DNA of 38,479 bases from positions 1 through 38,479 of IMG/VR virus record IMGVR_UViG_3300009433_000014; one strand, given 5' to 3'. The notes beneath the pieces were generated by a model. It ran no database searches and was not told the origin of the DNA. It saw nothing but the letters and a program-made list of their open reading frames with translations. Both the position numbers and the translations under genes were made by a program. This stretch comes from a virus. Within the stretch, counting starts at the first letter, position 1. Every line of letters begins with the position of its first letter. Below are positions 17,100 to 24,220 of this stretch, one piece after another.

Positions 17100-17863
17100 C
17101 AGATTAGTCCTTTGATGTAGAACGTCTCTGTCTCAAGGTTATTGTCCAAGTACCGAGTAATTCTTTCTACTGCCTTATCAAACTTCACCTTACCATTCTC
17201 AATGGTTTCATCACTGGCTTGGTAAACACCGATGACGTAGGGATACGCCTTCTCTTGTGCTACCCAGTAGAACTTATCCAAACCCAGCACGCTACAGTAG
17301 ATGTAAGCTTGGATGTCGTAACCGTAGTCTCTTACCGCGTAACGGAATGCCGATAGGCTACGGGTGGTCTTATGGTCACTGATGTAGTCCTTGTTCAGGC
17401 AATCCAAGAATCCACGTACTGGAACGCCTGAGATTTCCTTATTGAACTCGTGTTGGTAATCACCGATGAGGTACTCCTCCATTACACCAGTCACCTTCAA
17501 TCGCTCAATCATTTCTTGAGCTTTCTTGAAATCGTCCTGACCAATGAGCTTGACTTTCTTTTCTTCGGCCTCCTCTTGGAAGTCCTTAACCCAAGCCTTG
17601 TACTTGTTAGTCATACGTGGTGCACGACCACCAATCTCCTCACACTTTGCGCTGTCATTGAGCACTAAGAATTGCTTATCGAAATCCTCCGGTGTAAACA
17701 GAAGGCAATCGTACATACTTCCGAACGTCAGGGCTTCACTCTCTTTGAAGAGTTGTCCCCTCATGTACATCTCCCACAAGCGCATGTCTTGTAGTGCGTA
17801 CTTTACTGAGCTGTATGATAAGTGACCCTTACCTACGGCTTCTGCTAATTGAACTGACAACAT
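17099..17863 (-). CDS. PD-(D/E)XK exonuclease, RecE/DUF3799-like
   Basis: The 254-residue protein shows the order of the RecE-type (DUF3799/Cas4-like) nucleases: LSYSSVKYAL near the N-terminus, G48-x-x-YDCLLFTPEDF, E139 and E143 in YQHEFNKEISG, D154 in GFLDCL, D163-H-K165 in SDHKTT and Q185-A-Y-I-Y189 in YDIQAYIYC. Such 5'-3' exonucleases resect double-strand ends so that an annealing protein can load. The start touches the stop of the annealing-protein candidate at 17863, which makes an exonuclease/annealase pair likely. Confidence 0.8.
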   Translation of the reverse strand: MLSVQLAEAVGKGHLSYSSVKYALQDMRLWEMYMRGQLFKESEALTFGSMYDCLLFTPEDFDKQFLVLNDSAKCEEIGGRAPRMTNKYKAWVKDFQEEAEEKKVKLIGQDDFKKAQEMIERLKVTGVMEEYLIGDYQHEFNKEISGVPVRGFLDCLNKDYISDHKTTRSLSAFRYAVRDYGYDIQAYIYCSVLGLDKFYWVAQEKAYPYVIGVYQASDETIENGKVKFDKAVERITRYLDNNLETETFYIKGLI

Positions 17864-18381
17864 CAGGCTTCGGAGTATTCCACTAGTTTGCTGTACTGAG
17901 CCTTGCTGAACTTAGTCTTAGATTGCTTTTCAATCTTAGTCCAAGCATCCTTACGGTCTTTAGCATTCTTGAGGTAGGTCACTGCCTTTTGGTAGTCACG
18001 CTCAATATCCTCTGGCTCGTCTTGTTTAGCGATAGCTTCCTTGACCTCGTTAGCTGAGGCAATGCTGGCATCTATCCCAATCCCCATCATCGCAAGTGCT
18101 CTACCTACAGCCGATGTCTCGCAGTTCTCCACGAAGGATGTCTTGTTGATGTTACTCGATGACTTCACTTCATGTGCATGACCTGTGGCTATGACTCGTT
18201 GTTCGGGGTCGGCAATCAGGCATTTACAGATACACTCGTCTCCGGTATCCATCATGTTGATTTCTGTGGAGATTGTCCAGTTCTTGTACTGGTCTTCCTG
18301 TCGGAAGAATTTAATACGCTCGTTTACTTCGACGTATTGCTTGCCACGGATGTTCGTGGTCTTGAATTTGTGTTGTGACAT
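17863..18381 (-). CDS. Probable single-strand annealing/recombination protein
   Basis: The 172-residue protein carries YVEVNERIKFFR, IATGHAHE, then TSFVENCETSAVGRALAMMGIG and SIASANEVKEAI. The ENxETSAxGRALxxxGIG core is a recurrent phage signature in proteins annotated as recombination or annealing factors. The family assignment is from memory of this pattern and from pairing with a RecE-like exonuclease directly downstream. The C-terminal 60 residues are Lys-rich and helical. No repeated promoter cassette precedes it; its leader is A/T-rich (TTTATTAAATAGAAT). Confidence 0.6.
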   Translation of the reverse strand: MSQHKFKTTNIRGKQYVEVNERIKFFRQEDQYKNWTISTEINMMDTGDECICKCLIADPEQRVIATGHAHEVKSSSNINKTSFVENCETSAVGRALAMMGIGIDASIASANEVKEAIAKQDEPEDIERDYQKAVTYLKNAKDRKDAWTKIEKQSKTKFSKAQYSKLVEYSEA

Positions 18382-18400
18382 ATTCTATTTAATAAAGGAT

Positions 18401-18673
18401 TCAACTTCTTTCATTATCCATCCTTGTAGTATCACTACTGGGTGTAGTAGGATTGACAGGAGGAGTAGGGGTGACGCTATCAGCATCTTGATTGTTCTCT
18501 TCATAGGCTTTAACTAAATCTTCGTATTCATCAAGCAGTACACCCTGTTGTCGTATCAGGTTGCTGTAAGCTTGCCTCTCGACGTGAACCGCTTTTGCAA
18601 AGTTCGATGTTTTCCGTGACATTTTCAACAGATTACTGCACATTTTTTTCCACATGTTAATTGCTTCATTCAT
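18401..18673 (-). CDS. Hypothetical protein with Thr/Pro-rich tail (90 aa)
   Basis: I start at 18673 (MNEAINMWKK), where the ATG overlaps the preceding stop as ATGA; a start at 18739 would lie deep in that gene. The N-terminal 65 residues are helical and basic to amphipathic. The last 25 are low-complexity (TPTPPVNPTTPSSD), a likely disordered tail. Function unknown. Second gene of the unit headed by the cassette at 18904-18945. Confidence 0.65.
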   Translation of the reverse strand: MNEAINMWKKMCSNLLKMSRKTSNFAKAVHVERQAYSNLIRQQGVLLDEYEDLVKAYEENNQDADSVTPTPPVNPTTPSSDTTRMDNERS

Positions 18674-18888
18674 AACTCCCATTCTTTTAGGGGGTCTCGC
18701 AACCCAAGTTTTTCTGCTTCGTCTGCGACCAGCATGCATGCCTGCACCATTTGGCTCTGGTCTATGTTACCTAGGTCGTACCTGCGACAAACATCAAGGA
18801 ACAGACGGCACACTGTCTTGCTGTCGTGAAGCTCGAAGTGCATTGCCATCGTATCCTCACGGCTCATATCTTCTGTTGTATTACTCAT
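18670..18888 (-). CDS. Hypothetical protein (72 aa)
   Basis: A small acidic helical protein beginning MSNTTEDMSREDTMAM, with three cysteines (VCRLFLDVCRR and QACML). No family recognised. It is the first gene after the cassette at 18904-18945, and its leader ATAACCCCTTTTACA shares AACATAACCCCT with the leader of the gene starting at 24741. Confidence 0.65.
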   Translation of the reverse strand: MSNTTEDMSREDTMAMHFELHDSKTVCRLFLDVCRRYDLGNIDQSQMVQACMLVADEAEKLGLRDPLKEWEL

Positions 18889-18903
18889 TGTAAAAGGGGT
18901 TAT

Positions 18904-18945
18904 GTTTTATACAGCTACAACGTCTCTCGTTGCTCTTTTATTGTG
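18904..18945 (-). promoter_or_regulatory. Leftward cassette copy before 18888
   Basis: On the minus strand CACAATA is followed by about 23 nt including ACGTT and then CTGTATAAAAC, matching the CACAATA-N23/24-CTATAGAAAC layout of the family. The 15-bp near-palindrome is not recognisable here, because this part lies in the coding end of the gene 18915-19202. That gene's TAG stop lies inside the cassette. Confidence 0.5.
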
Positions 18946-19202
18946 TCCTTCACCGTCATTGACAGCTCGTGCCAGTCGATTGCCTGAAGGCATCCATCAA
19001 CGAAGTCCTTGAGGATTCCGTTAGGTAATTTGTTGTAGGTATCCTCGACTATCATGTCGAAGCAATCTCTACACCACTGAGGGGTTACTCCCGTTAGGTC
19101 GTTCGGATTCTCGGTGTCGATGTAGGTCTCTGCGAGACCATCAACAAAACCCCAGACGTTGACCAACCACGTCTCTCTGTTGCGGAATGACTCGTAACTC
19201 AT
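18915..19202 (-). CDS. Small conserved phage protein, NRETWLVN type (95 aa)
   Basis: The N-terminus MSYESFRNRETWLVNVWGF resembles a family of small phage proteins (DUF7249-like, by memory) that begin with an N/YxTWLVxLW motif and a helical body. Function unknown. Its ATG overlaps the stop of the upstream gene as ATGA, so the two form one transcription unit headed by the cassette at 19621-19682. Confidence 0.65.
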   Translation of the reverse strand: MSYESFRNRETWLVNVWGFVDGLAETYIDTENPNDLTGVTPQWCRDCFDMIVEDTYNKLPNGILKDFVDGCLQAIDWHELSMTVKDTIKEQRETL

Positions 19203-19603
19203 GGCGTTGGGGCTTTTAGAAGACCAATCAGGCTGTTGTAGTCGTTCAGGATTCCGTTGCGACGAGCCATGTCTATGCCCTGCTCAAAGGTGAAGTACCT
19301 GAGGTCGGGGTTGGCCATGTGGTCTTCCTCGGACACGTCGTCCCATACGCTGTAGCGGAGGATGCCATCACCACCCAGCACCCAATGCTCATCTCCCTCA
19401 CTGAAGGGAAACTTAAGCTTACGCTGGTACTCTGACCAGTCTCGCTTGAATGCTTCCAGCTTCTCATTAATCTTCAGCTTGTGATACTTCTTGTAGCTGA
19501 TTTGCATTGGCAGTCGTGGCGAATTGATGTTGCCTGCATACACTTGACAGAAGGCCATCATTGCCTCATCCGTCCACTCGATATTACTATTTACTTCACT
19601 CAT
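19199..19603 (-). CDS. Hypothetical protein (134 aa)
   Basis: The product begins MSEVNSNIEWTDEAMMAFCQ. It has a Lys-rich helical section (KLKINEKLEAFKRDWSEYQR) and a beta-rich acidic second half with WVLGGDGILRYSVWDD. No family recognised; the phrase FPFSEGDEHWVL suggests a small all-beta domain. It is the first gene behind a complete cassette copy and has the conserved A-rich leader (CCAAAAAACATTTCATT). Confidence 0.65.
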   Translation of the reverse strand: MSEVNSNIEWTDEAMMAFCQVYAGNINSPRLPMQISYKKYHKLKINEKLEAFKRDWSEYQRKLKFPFSEGDEHWVLGGDGILRYSVWDDVSEEDHMANPDLRYFTFEQGIDMARRNGILNDYNSLIGLLKAPTP

Positions 19604-19620
19604 AATGAAATGTTTTTTGG

Positions 19621-19682
19621 TTTCTCTATCTATAACGCCAGACTTTCTGGGTTATTGTGCTCCGCTTGTTAACGGATGTTAA
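19621..19682 (-). promoter_or_regulatory. Leftward cassette copy before 19603 (complete)
   Basis: Read on the minus strand: TTAACATCCGTTAAC, 8 nt, CACAATA, then an inverted repeat ATAACCCAGA/TCTGGcGTTAT and ATAGAGAAACC. The near-palindrome directly abuts the stop of the gene 19683-20162. Confidence 0.75.
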
Positions 19683-20162
19683 TTACCAAGATGAGCTGTA
19701 CTCGAAGTCCATCGAGTGCTTCATGTCCTTGGCTTGGATTTGCTGTTTCACGAGCTTCTCGATAGTCTTTGCGGTCATACGCAAGTCCTCCAAGTAGTAC
19801 TCATCAAACTCTGTGCTCCCGTAGAAGAACCCACTTTGCGTAGGTAGTAGTTCTTCGGCTCGCTCTGGCGATGCGATGACGGCAAGGCAGGCGTGTCGCA
19901 ACTCTTGTAGTTGCTCGATACCTACGTAGTATTTCCCGCAGTCATCATCTCCGTCCTGCACGTTGTCAACGAACCACTTGTGGATGGCGTTGGCTTTTCT
20001 CCAGCACAGCACCTCCTCACGGATGCTGGTCACTTCGCCTACGCTTCCGAGGAAGGGTACACGCTTGTTGTTCATCTTCGCAGAGACCTTGTAGTCTCTG
20101 TCTGGTCGGTGACTCCAGTTCCGCACATAGTGGCTACGAGTCAGGTACATATCTAATCCCAT
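19683..20162 (-). CDS. MGLDMYL-type conserved phage protein (159 aa)
   Basis: The N-terminus MGLDMYLTRSHYV and the internal EVLCWRKANAIHKWFVDNVQDGDDDCGKYYV are characteristic of a protein family seen in many phages and bacterial genomes, with no known function. Conserved Trp, Cys and Asp residues in the core suggest a folded enzyme-like or binding domain. The gene follows 20189-20422 after 26 nt and has its own CAAAAAACAATTCA leader but no full cassette, so it is probably co-transcribed. Confidence 0.7.
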   Translation of the reverse strand: MGLDMYLTRSHYVRNWSHRPDRDYKVSAKMNNKRVPFLGSVGEVTSIREEVLCWRKANAIHKWFVDNVQDGDDDCGKYYVGIEQLQELRHACLAVIASPERAEELLPTQSGFFYGSTEFDEYYLEDLRMTAKTIEKLVKQQIQAKDMKHSMDFEYSSSW

Positions 20163-20188
20163 GGTGAATTGTTTTTTGGGGGTTTAAC

Positions 20189-20422
20189 TTAAATGTCGAG
20201 TGATTCCAGCTTCCAGAATAACGAGATGACCTCGTTGAAATCTGTGAACTTAGTCTCAGAAACTTGGTCTCCGCTCTCTGAGAACACCACAGCTTCATTG
20301 ATTCCGTTGAGCGTTGTGATTGACAGCTCAAGCTTTCCGATTTGAATCTTCATGACTCCGGCTTCGGTGGCCTTGTTTTGTGTCACGCTGAAGTGACGTG
20401 GGGTTTTATCGAACATACTCAT
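20189..20422 (-). CDS. Hypothetical protein (77 aa)
   Basis: A small beta-rich protein (KIQIGKLELSITTL, EAVVFSESGDQ) beginning MSMFDKTPRHFSV. No family recognised. It is the first gene behind the cassette at 20441-20480 and carries the standard leader CCAAAAAACAATTCA. Confidence 0.65.
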   Translation of the reverse strand: MSMFDKTPRHFSVTQNKATEAGVMKIQIGKLELSITTLNGINEAVVFSESGDQVSETKFTDFNEVISLFWKLESLDI

Positions 20423-20440
20423 ATTGAATTGTTTTTTGGT

Positions 20441-20480
20441 TTCTATAATTAGAACGGCAGGAACTCGTGAGTTATTGTGC
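20441..20480 (-). promoter_or_regulatory. Leftward cassette copy before 20422
   Basis: Minus strand: CACAATAAC, a spacer with a short inverted repeat (AACTC/GAGTT), then GTTCTAATTATAGAAACC. The upstream near-palindrome is degenerate here because it falls in the coding end of gene 20449-20700, whose TAA stop is inside the cassette. Confidence 0.65.
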
Positions 20481-20700
20481 CATCATCGGATAAACTTCCT
20501 TGGTCGATGAGGTGACGAGCCAACCGCCCGTAGCTACCCTGAAGAGACCATGCCATGCCAGTCTGGATGAGCACGGAGAACAACTCCAGTATCTCTTCGA
20601 TGGTACACTGTTGCTCCTCGAAGTTTATAATCATGTCGGTCAACTGACCTTTCTCTGGGATTGCGGCTTTACTCTTCATCTTCAACGGTTTGAAATTCAA
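20449..20700 (-). CDS. Small conserved phage protein, AWxLQGSYGR type (83 aa)
   Basis: The core LIQTGMAWSLQGSYGRLARHLIDQG matches a common small phage protein family (DUF7417-like, by memory) of unknown function in which an acidic helix precedes a (G/A)xAWxLQGxYGR motif. Its start lies 32 nt inside the preceding gene, indicating coupling. The C-terminus HEFLPF ends within the promoter cassette of the next unit, so its last codons are constrained by that element. Confidence 0.65.
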   Translation of the reverse strand: MNFKPLKMKSKAAIPEKGQLTDMIINFEEQQCTIEEILELFSVLIQTGMAWSLQGSYGRLARHLIDQGSLSDDGTITHEFLPF

Positions 20701-20914
20701 CTCCTTCTAATTCTTCAGCGGCATCGTCTATCCTTTGCTTGAGGTCGGTAACGAAATCGTTCAGGTCACTAAGCATATCCTTCGCGCTCATGCTTCTCTT
20801 GCAACACTGAATCTCGTAGTGCATCTCACGAGCATGTGGTAGTAGCTCGGATACCTCCATGATGGCGGGAGCGCAGTCCCATCCGTCTTCTGTTGTTAAA
20901 ATGATTTTAATCAT
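20669..20914 (-). CDS. Hypothetical acidic protein (81 aa)
   Basis: The product begins MIKIILTTEDGWDCAP and ends in a very acidic helical tail (DDAAEELEGVEFQTVEDEE). Two adjacent cysteines occur in IQCCKRS. No family recognised. It is the first gene behind a complete cassette copy, with the leader CAAAAACAATTCACC. Confidence 0.65.
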   Translation of the reverse strand: MIKIILTTEDGWDCAPAIMEVSELLPHAREMHYEIQCCKRSMSAKDMLSDLNDFVTDLKQRIDDAAEELEGVEFQTVEDEE

Positions 20915-20934
20915 GGTGAATTGTTTTTGTGGTG

Positions 20935-20996
20935 TTTCTATAGTTAGAACGCACCGTGTTCTGAGATATTGTCCGTCGTTTGTTAACGGATGTTAA
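20935..20996 (-). promoter_or_regulatory. Leftward cassette copy before 20914 (complete)
   Basis: Minus strand: TTAACATCCGTTAAC, 8 nt, GACAATA, a spacer with inverted repeat AGAAC/GTTCT, then CTATAGAAAC. The TAA stop of the small gene 20983-21150 lies inside the near-palindrome. Confidence 0.75.
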
Positions 20997-21150
20997 TTAA
21001 CTCCATCAAGCTGTACTTAGCATCAAGTGCATCAGCTACAAGCATCTGGGATTCTAGGTCAACTCCTTGGAAGAAGTTGTATGCTTCCACCAGCTCTTCC
21101 TTCGATAGGTCAAGCTCGATGAATGGGTTGTGTGCGTTATCGAATATCAT
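20983..21150 (-). CDS. Very small helical protein (55 aa)
   Basis: The frame starts with an ATG overlapping the previous stop as ATGA and ends with TAA inside the palindrome of the next cassette. The product begins MIFDNAHNPFIELDLSKEE, then an amphipathic acidic helix (FQGVDLESQMLVADALDAK). No family recognised. The tight overlap and coding-like composition support it despite its length. Confidence 0.6.
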   Translation of the reverse strand: MIFDNAHNPFIELDLSKEELVEAYNFFQGVDLESQMLVADALDAKYSLMELINIR

Positions 21151-22352
21151 GCCGCCTGTATTTGGTTCTGGTGATTAGTCAAGTTGCTTTCAGCTTGCTC
21201 TTGCTCCTCTTCCAGCTTAACCAACTCAGCCCTTTCTTGAACGAGCTGTTCTCTCATGTTGTTGATGCGATTGGCTTTTTTCTCCACTCGTCGCTTTGCT
21301 TCAGCGTCTTTGGATGATAAGCCTCGCAACTTTTCAGCATCCTCATACTTGAGTCCAGATGCAATCACGTTCGCCTCTGGCTTGACCTTAGAGCATTCAA
21401 CGCACCCGAAAGACTCTGTGCCAACTTTCACTACAGAAAACGTAGTCTGCTTTGGCAGTTGCACGCACTGGGTATCAGCCAGTTGTCGAATCTCATCCGG
21501 TGTGAATAGGTCTTGAATCATAGGTTGACCTCGCTCGCATTGTCGAACGGCTGACTCTACAGCCCTTAGCTCCTTGTTTAGCAATGTGCCAGATAACCCA
21601 ACGATAACATCGTACAACTTGTCCTCGAATCCAACTGTTCTCCATGGTTCATGGGCGTTGGTGGTCAGCTTTTGAATGGTGTACATGTTGCAATCTGTAT
21701 CCTTCACAACACGCAGTTGGTGACCAATGAAAAGCACATTGGTGAACATGTCGATGTGGTCATCGAACACGGCATCAGTGAACTCATAGCACACCTGACC
21801 TTCCTCCAGCCCAGCACGCAGAGGGTCACCTTCGCGCACCGCCTTGAGATACTTGCCCCGTTTAATAGACCTCTTAACGTCTTCGTTGTAGTCCAGTAGC
21901 TCTTGGTTATCAAGGTGCTTCTTCTCCAAGACAAATTCTAAGACTCGATTCAGGTCATACTCACTTACTCGATTGCTGTAAGCTGAATGGCTTGACCCGT
22001 TGCCGTTTGCCTCCTCTAATACAGCCTCACCCTGTTCACACAGCGATATCGTGTAGTCAGACATATTTGGTACGACCTCAAGGAATCGCCTGCAAATAGT
22101 AGTACTTGTCCCCCCAATTACAGCCAATCTAGCCTTTGCCATTGCCTTAGCGTTGACGGGCTTTTGTAGTTGATAGTAATCTGCTGGGATGACACCGAAG
22201 CTGTTAGCTGTAAGCTTGATGTACTCATCTCTGATTGCTTGCTCAACCTTGTAGATGCTTTGGAATGACGAACGTCGTAACCTCACAAGTGCGATGATGG
22301 CTGACTTGGAATCAGGCGTGAAGGCCTTGTTGTTTTTCGTGGTAACTCTCAT
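21147..22352 (-). CDS. Hypothetical protein with C-terminal coiled coil (401 aa)
   Basis: This is the largest gene of the early-type block. The N-terminal 85 residues are basic and helical (NKAFTPDSKSAIIALVRLRRSSF). The middle is mixed alpha/beta. A CxxC pair occurs in SFGCVECSKVKPE (about 317-320), possibly half of a zinc site. The last 70 residues form a strong predicted coiled coil (LVQERAELVKLEEEQEQAES). No family recognised. It is preceded by a complete cassette and the leader TTAAAAACAATTCAAT. Confidence 0.65.
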   Translation of the reverse strand: MRVTTKNNKAFTPDSKSAIIALVRLRRSSFQSIYKVEQAIRDEYIKLTANSFGVIPADYYQLQKPVNAKAMAKARLAVIGGTSTTICRRFLEVVPNMSDYTISLCEQGEAVLEEANGNGSSHSAYSNRVSEYDLNRVLEFVLEKKHLDNQELLDYNEDVKRSIKRGKYLKAVREGDPLRAGLEEGQVCYEFTDAVFDDHIDMFTNVLFIGHQLRVVKDTDCNMYTIQKLTTNAHEPWRTVGFEDKLYDVIVGLSGTLLNKELRAVESAVRQCERGQPMIQDLFTPDEIRQLADTQCVQLPKQTTFSVVKVGTESFGCVECSKVKPEANVIASGLKYEDAEKLRGLSSKDAEAKRRVEKKANRINNMREQLVQERAELVKLEEEQEQAESNLTNHQNQIQAA

Positions 22353-22374
22353 ATTGAATTGTTTTTAATGATGT

Positions 22375-22436
22375 CTTCTTTAGTAATAACGCGGCAGGTT
22401 TGCTGTTATTGTGCGCAGTCTGTTAACGGATGTTAA
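22375..22436 (-). promoter_or_regulatory. Leftward cassette copy before 22352 (complete)
   Basis: Minus strand: TTAACATCCGTTAAC, 8 nt, CACAATAAC, spacer with GCA/TGC and AATAAC/GTTATT inverted repeats, then CTAAAGAAG. The stop of the gene 22433-22726 is inside the near-palindrome. Confidence 0.75.
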
Positions 22437-22726
22437 TCTTTCACGTAGTTCTCATCTAGGAACACAAAGACCTTCACCTCTACACATTCACCGAGATGCC
22501 CTGTTAGGTCACATCCGCACATGTATCGCTCGCTTGATGTGCACTCGAACTCGATGCTAACGAAGTTGGGGTAGTCCTCCTCTCCCTGCATCTGATACCA
22601 CCTCACCTCGCGCTCCAAGAGATACTCTTCGTGTGCGCCTAGGGACTCGGTGTCCCCGTTAAAGATGGCGGGAAGGAAGTGCTGTCCGCATGTCATCGTG
22701 TCTATTTGAATTGCTTTCTGTCCCAT
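22433..22726 (-). CDS. Hypothetical protein (97 aa), DUF6926-like pattern
   Basis: The N-terminal part CGQHFLPAIFNGDTESLGAHEEYLLERE has the layout of a small domain (xLPAxxNGDxxGLxxxE) that I associate with DUF6926 in Bacteroidota; this is tentative. The second half contains FECTSSERYMCGCDLTG, with three clustered cysteines that could bind metal. Function unknown. Single-gene unit behind a complete cassette. Confidence 0.6.
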   Translation of the reverse strand: MGQKAIQIDTMTCGQHFLPAIFNGDTESLGAHEEYLLEREVRWYQMQGEEDYPNFVSIEFECTSSERYMCGCDLTGHLGECVEVKVFVFLDENYVKD

Positions 22727-22744
22727 GTAATTTATCTATTGGTG

Positions 22745-22808
22745 GCTTCTATAGTAATAACGCAGAAGGGCTTCTTGTTATTGTGCTCAGGTTGTTAACG
22801 GATGTTAA
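22745..22808 (-). promoter_or_regulatory. Leftward cassette copy before 22726 (complete)
   Basis: Minus strand: TTAACATCCGTTAAC, 8 nt, CACAATAAC, AGAAG-ccc-TTCT hairpin flanked by AATAAC/GTTATT, then ACTATAGAAGCC. This is the clearest copy. The palindrome ends directly at the stop of gene 22809-23144. Confidence 0.75.
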
Positions 22809-23144
22809 TTAGTATCCGGCAGAGCGTCTAGCCTTCCAGCCATTAGGCTTGTGAAACTTCTTTTTTACAGCATCGCCAGCATACGCCCAAGAGTCCTCAA
22901 GGGGAGTCAGGTTCTTTCCATACCATACCTCATCGACGTTCCAACCCTTAGTCCTCTCCATGTATGCGATGAAGTTGTCTATGTGGCTCTCGTTGTTGAA
23001 CGTCTTCGAGCAAGCCCATGTCCCTTTGCTCCATGCGCTCCCAGTGTGGAACTGGATTGTGGCGCGGAACTTGCGGTCAGTTCGGACTACTCCGGTGTTT
23101 GGGTAGCTTGCGTATGCAATCGGTGTTGAGTCGTATTTTTTCAT
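22809..23144 (-). CDS. Hypothetical basic protein (111 aa)
   Basis: The product begins MKKYDSTPIAYASYPNTGVV and is rich in aromatic and basic residues (TGSAWSKGTWACSKTF, GWKARRSAGY at the C-terminus). It could bind nucleic acid, but no family is recognised. Single-gene unit behind the cassette at 23153-23217. Confidence 0.65.
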   Translation of the reverse strand: MKKYDSTPIAYASYPNTGVVRTDRKFRATIQFHTGSAWSKGTWACSKTFNNESHIDNFIAYMERTKGWNVDEVWYGKNLTPLEDSWAYAGDAVKKKFHKPNGWKARRSAGY

Positions 23145-23152
23145 GTTCTCTC

Positions 23153-23217
23153 GTTTCTATAGTAGTAACGCTGGATGTATTCGTTTTATTGTGCGTTACT
23201 TGTGAATTAATGTTAAC
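23153..23217 (-). promoter_or_regulatory. Leftward cassette copy before 23144
   Basis: Minus strand: GTTAACATTAATTCAC (diverged palindrome), 8 nt, CACAATA, spacer with AACG/CGTT, then ACTATAGAAACG. The layout and spacing match the other copies. Confidence 0.7.
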
Positions 23218-23230
23218 GCCCCGAAGGGCG
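23217..23230 (-). terminator. UUCG hairpin after the ArdC-like gene
   Basis: Minus strand CGCCC-TTCG-GGGCG, a perfect 5-bp stem with a UUCG loop, 10 nt past the stop at 23241 and directly before the next cassette. There is no clear T-run, so it is a weak terminator or 3'-end stabiliser. Confidence 0.5.
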
Positions 23231-23240
23231 GAGGGGAGGC

Positions 23241-24182
23241 TCACACCTCTCCCCCCATGATGAAGTCCACAGCCTTCATTGCCTTGTTCGCGGCTGACAG
23301 AGCCATCTTCGGCTTATCCTTCAACTGCTTCACCCAGTTGTTGACGTAGGCTTGGCTGTTTACGTGGTCATCCTTTGGCTCGATGCCTGTGAGACCGACG
23401 AGGAACTGAGCACCAATCTCAGCCACCAACTCCTCCTTGCTGTAGTCCTCAGACCCGAAGGCGGCCACCTTGTTCAGGCGGTTCAAGATATCCTCGTGAC
23501 CAGTGCTGTGCACCAACTCGTGGAACAGAGTCTTGTAGTAGTCATCGTTCGTCACGAACGTCTCAGGCTTGGGCATCTGGACGTGATGGCGCATTGGAGC
23601 GTAGAACGCGCTGGCTCCACCATGACCCAGTGTGGGCTTGTGCTTGGTGGGGTACAGCTCTGCGTACACCTTATCAGCCTCACCGATTGGATTGAACTGC
23701 TCCGCTGGCTCAACCGGAGTCACGGGCTTGCGACGTGGCTCGATACCTTCGCACTGGGCGATGTTGAACACGTTCCAGAGACGTGGGCTGAAGACCTTCT
23801 TCAACAGCGGACGGATGCTGGCAGGAGCGTCAGTCACCTTGCGGTAGAACTTAGCTGGGCTGGCCGTTGGGTCAACGTAGCTGATGTTCCAGAACACAAT
23901 CTCAGTGCCTGTAGAACCCTTGACTACATTGCCGCCAGCCTTAGCCGCCTGCTTGTAGGTCAACCATTCGTTGTGCTCGTAGCCATTGGCCGTCTGCTCG
24001 ATGCAGAGGAACAGCTGGTTGAGACCACGATAGGCTTTCCCCGTGGTGTTGTTGATGGGCATCATAGCACCCATGCCTTGTCCAGCGTTCCAAGGCTTGA
24101 ACCATTGGAGACCCTTGGTCTGGAGACCCTCGATGATGCGGTCGGTGACCTGCTGGTAGACGTCTTTCTTTGCTTTACTCAT
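23241..24182 (-). CDS. ArdC-like antirestriction protein with zincin metallopeptidase domain
   Basis: The 313-residue protein has the two-domain ArdC layout. Residues 1-120 form the ssDNA-binding domain (VYQQVTDRIIEGL...WFKPWNAG, YRGLNQLFL, EWLTYKQAAKAGGNVVKG). Residues about 190-313 form a zincin-like metallopeptidase with HELVHSTGH (H221, E222, H225) and a downstream EELVAEIGAQFL glutamate helix. ArdC-type proteins protect incoming DNA from host restriction. I start at 24182 (MSKAKKDV) because an upstream ATG at 24245 would overlap the promoter cassette at 24221-24261. Confidence 0.85.
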   Translation of the reverse strand: MSKAKKDVYQQVTDRIIEGLQTKGLQWFKPWNAGQGMGAMMPINNTTGKAYRGLNQLFLCIEQTANGYEHNEWLTYKQAAKAGGNVVKGSTGTEIVFWNISYVDPTASPAKFYRKVTDAPASIRPLLKKVFSPRLWNVFNIAQCEGIEPRRKPVTPVEPAEQFNPIGEADKVYAELYPTKHKPTLGHGGASAFYAPMRHHVQMPKPETFVTNDDYYKTLFHELVHSTGHEDILNRLNKVAAFGSEDYSKEELVAEIGAQFLVGLTGIEPKDDHVNSQAYVNNWVKQLKDKPKMALSAANKAMKAVDFIMGGEV

Positions 24183-24196
24183 GGCTTTCAATTTGT

Positions 24197-24218
24197 GGGG
24201 AGACCGATTTGCCTCCCC
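24197..24218 (-). other. 5'-leader hairpin of the ArdC-like gene
   Basis: GGGGAG and CTCCCC, separated by 10 nt, lie directly downstream of the predicted transcription start and 15 nt before the ATG. The same arm pair occurs beside the tRNA at 16494-16527. It may stabilise the mRNA or tune translation. Confidence 0.45.
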
Positions 24219-24220
24219 TG

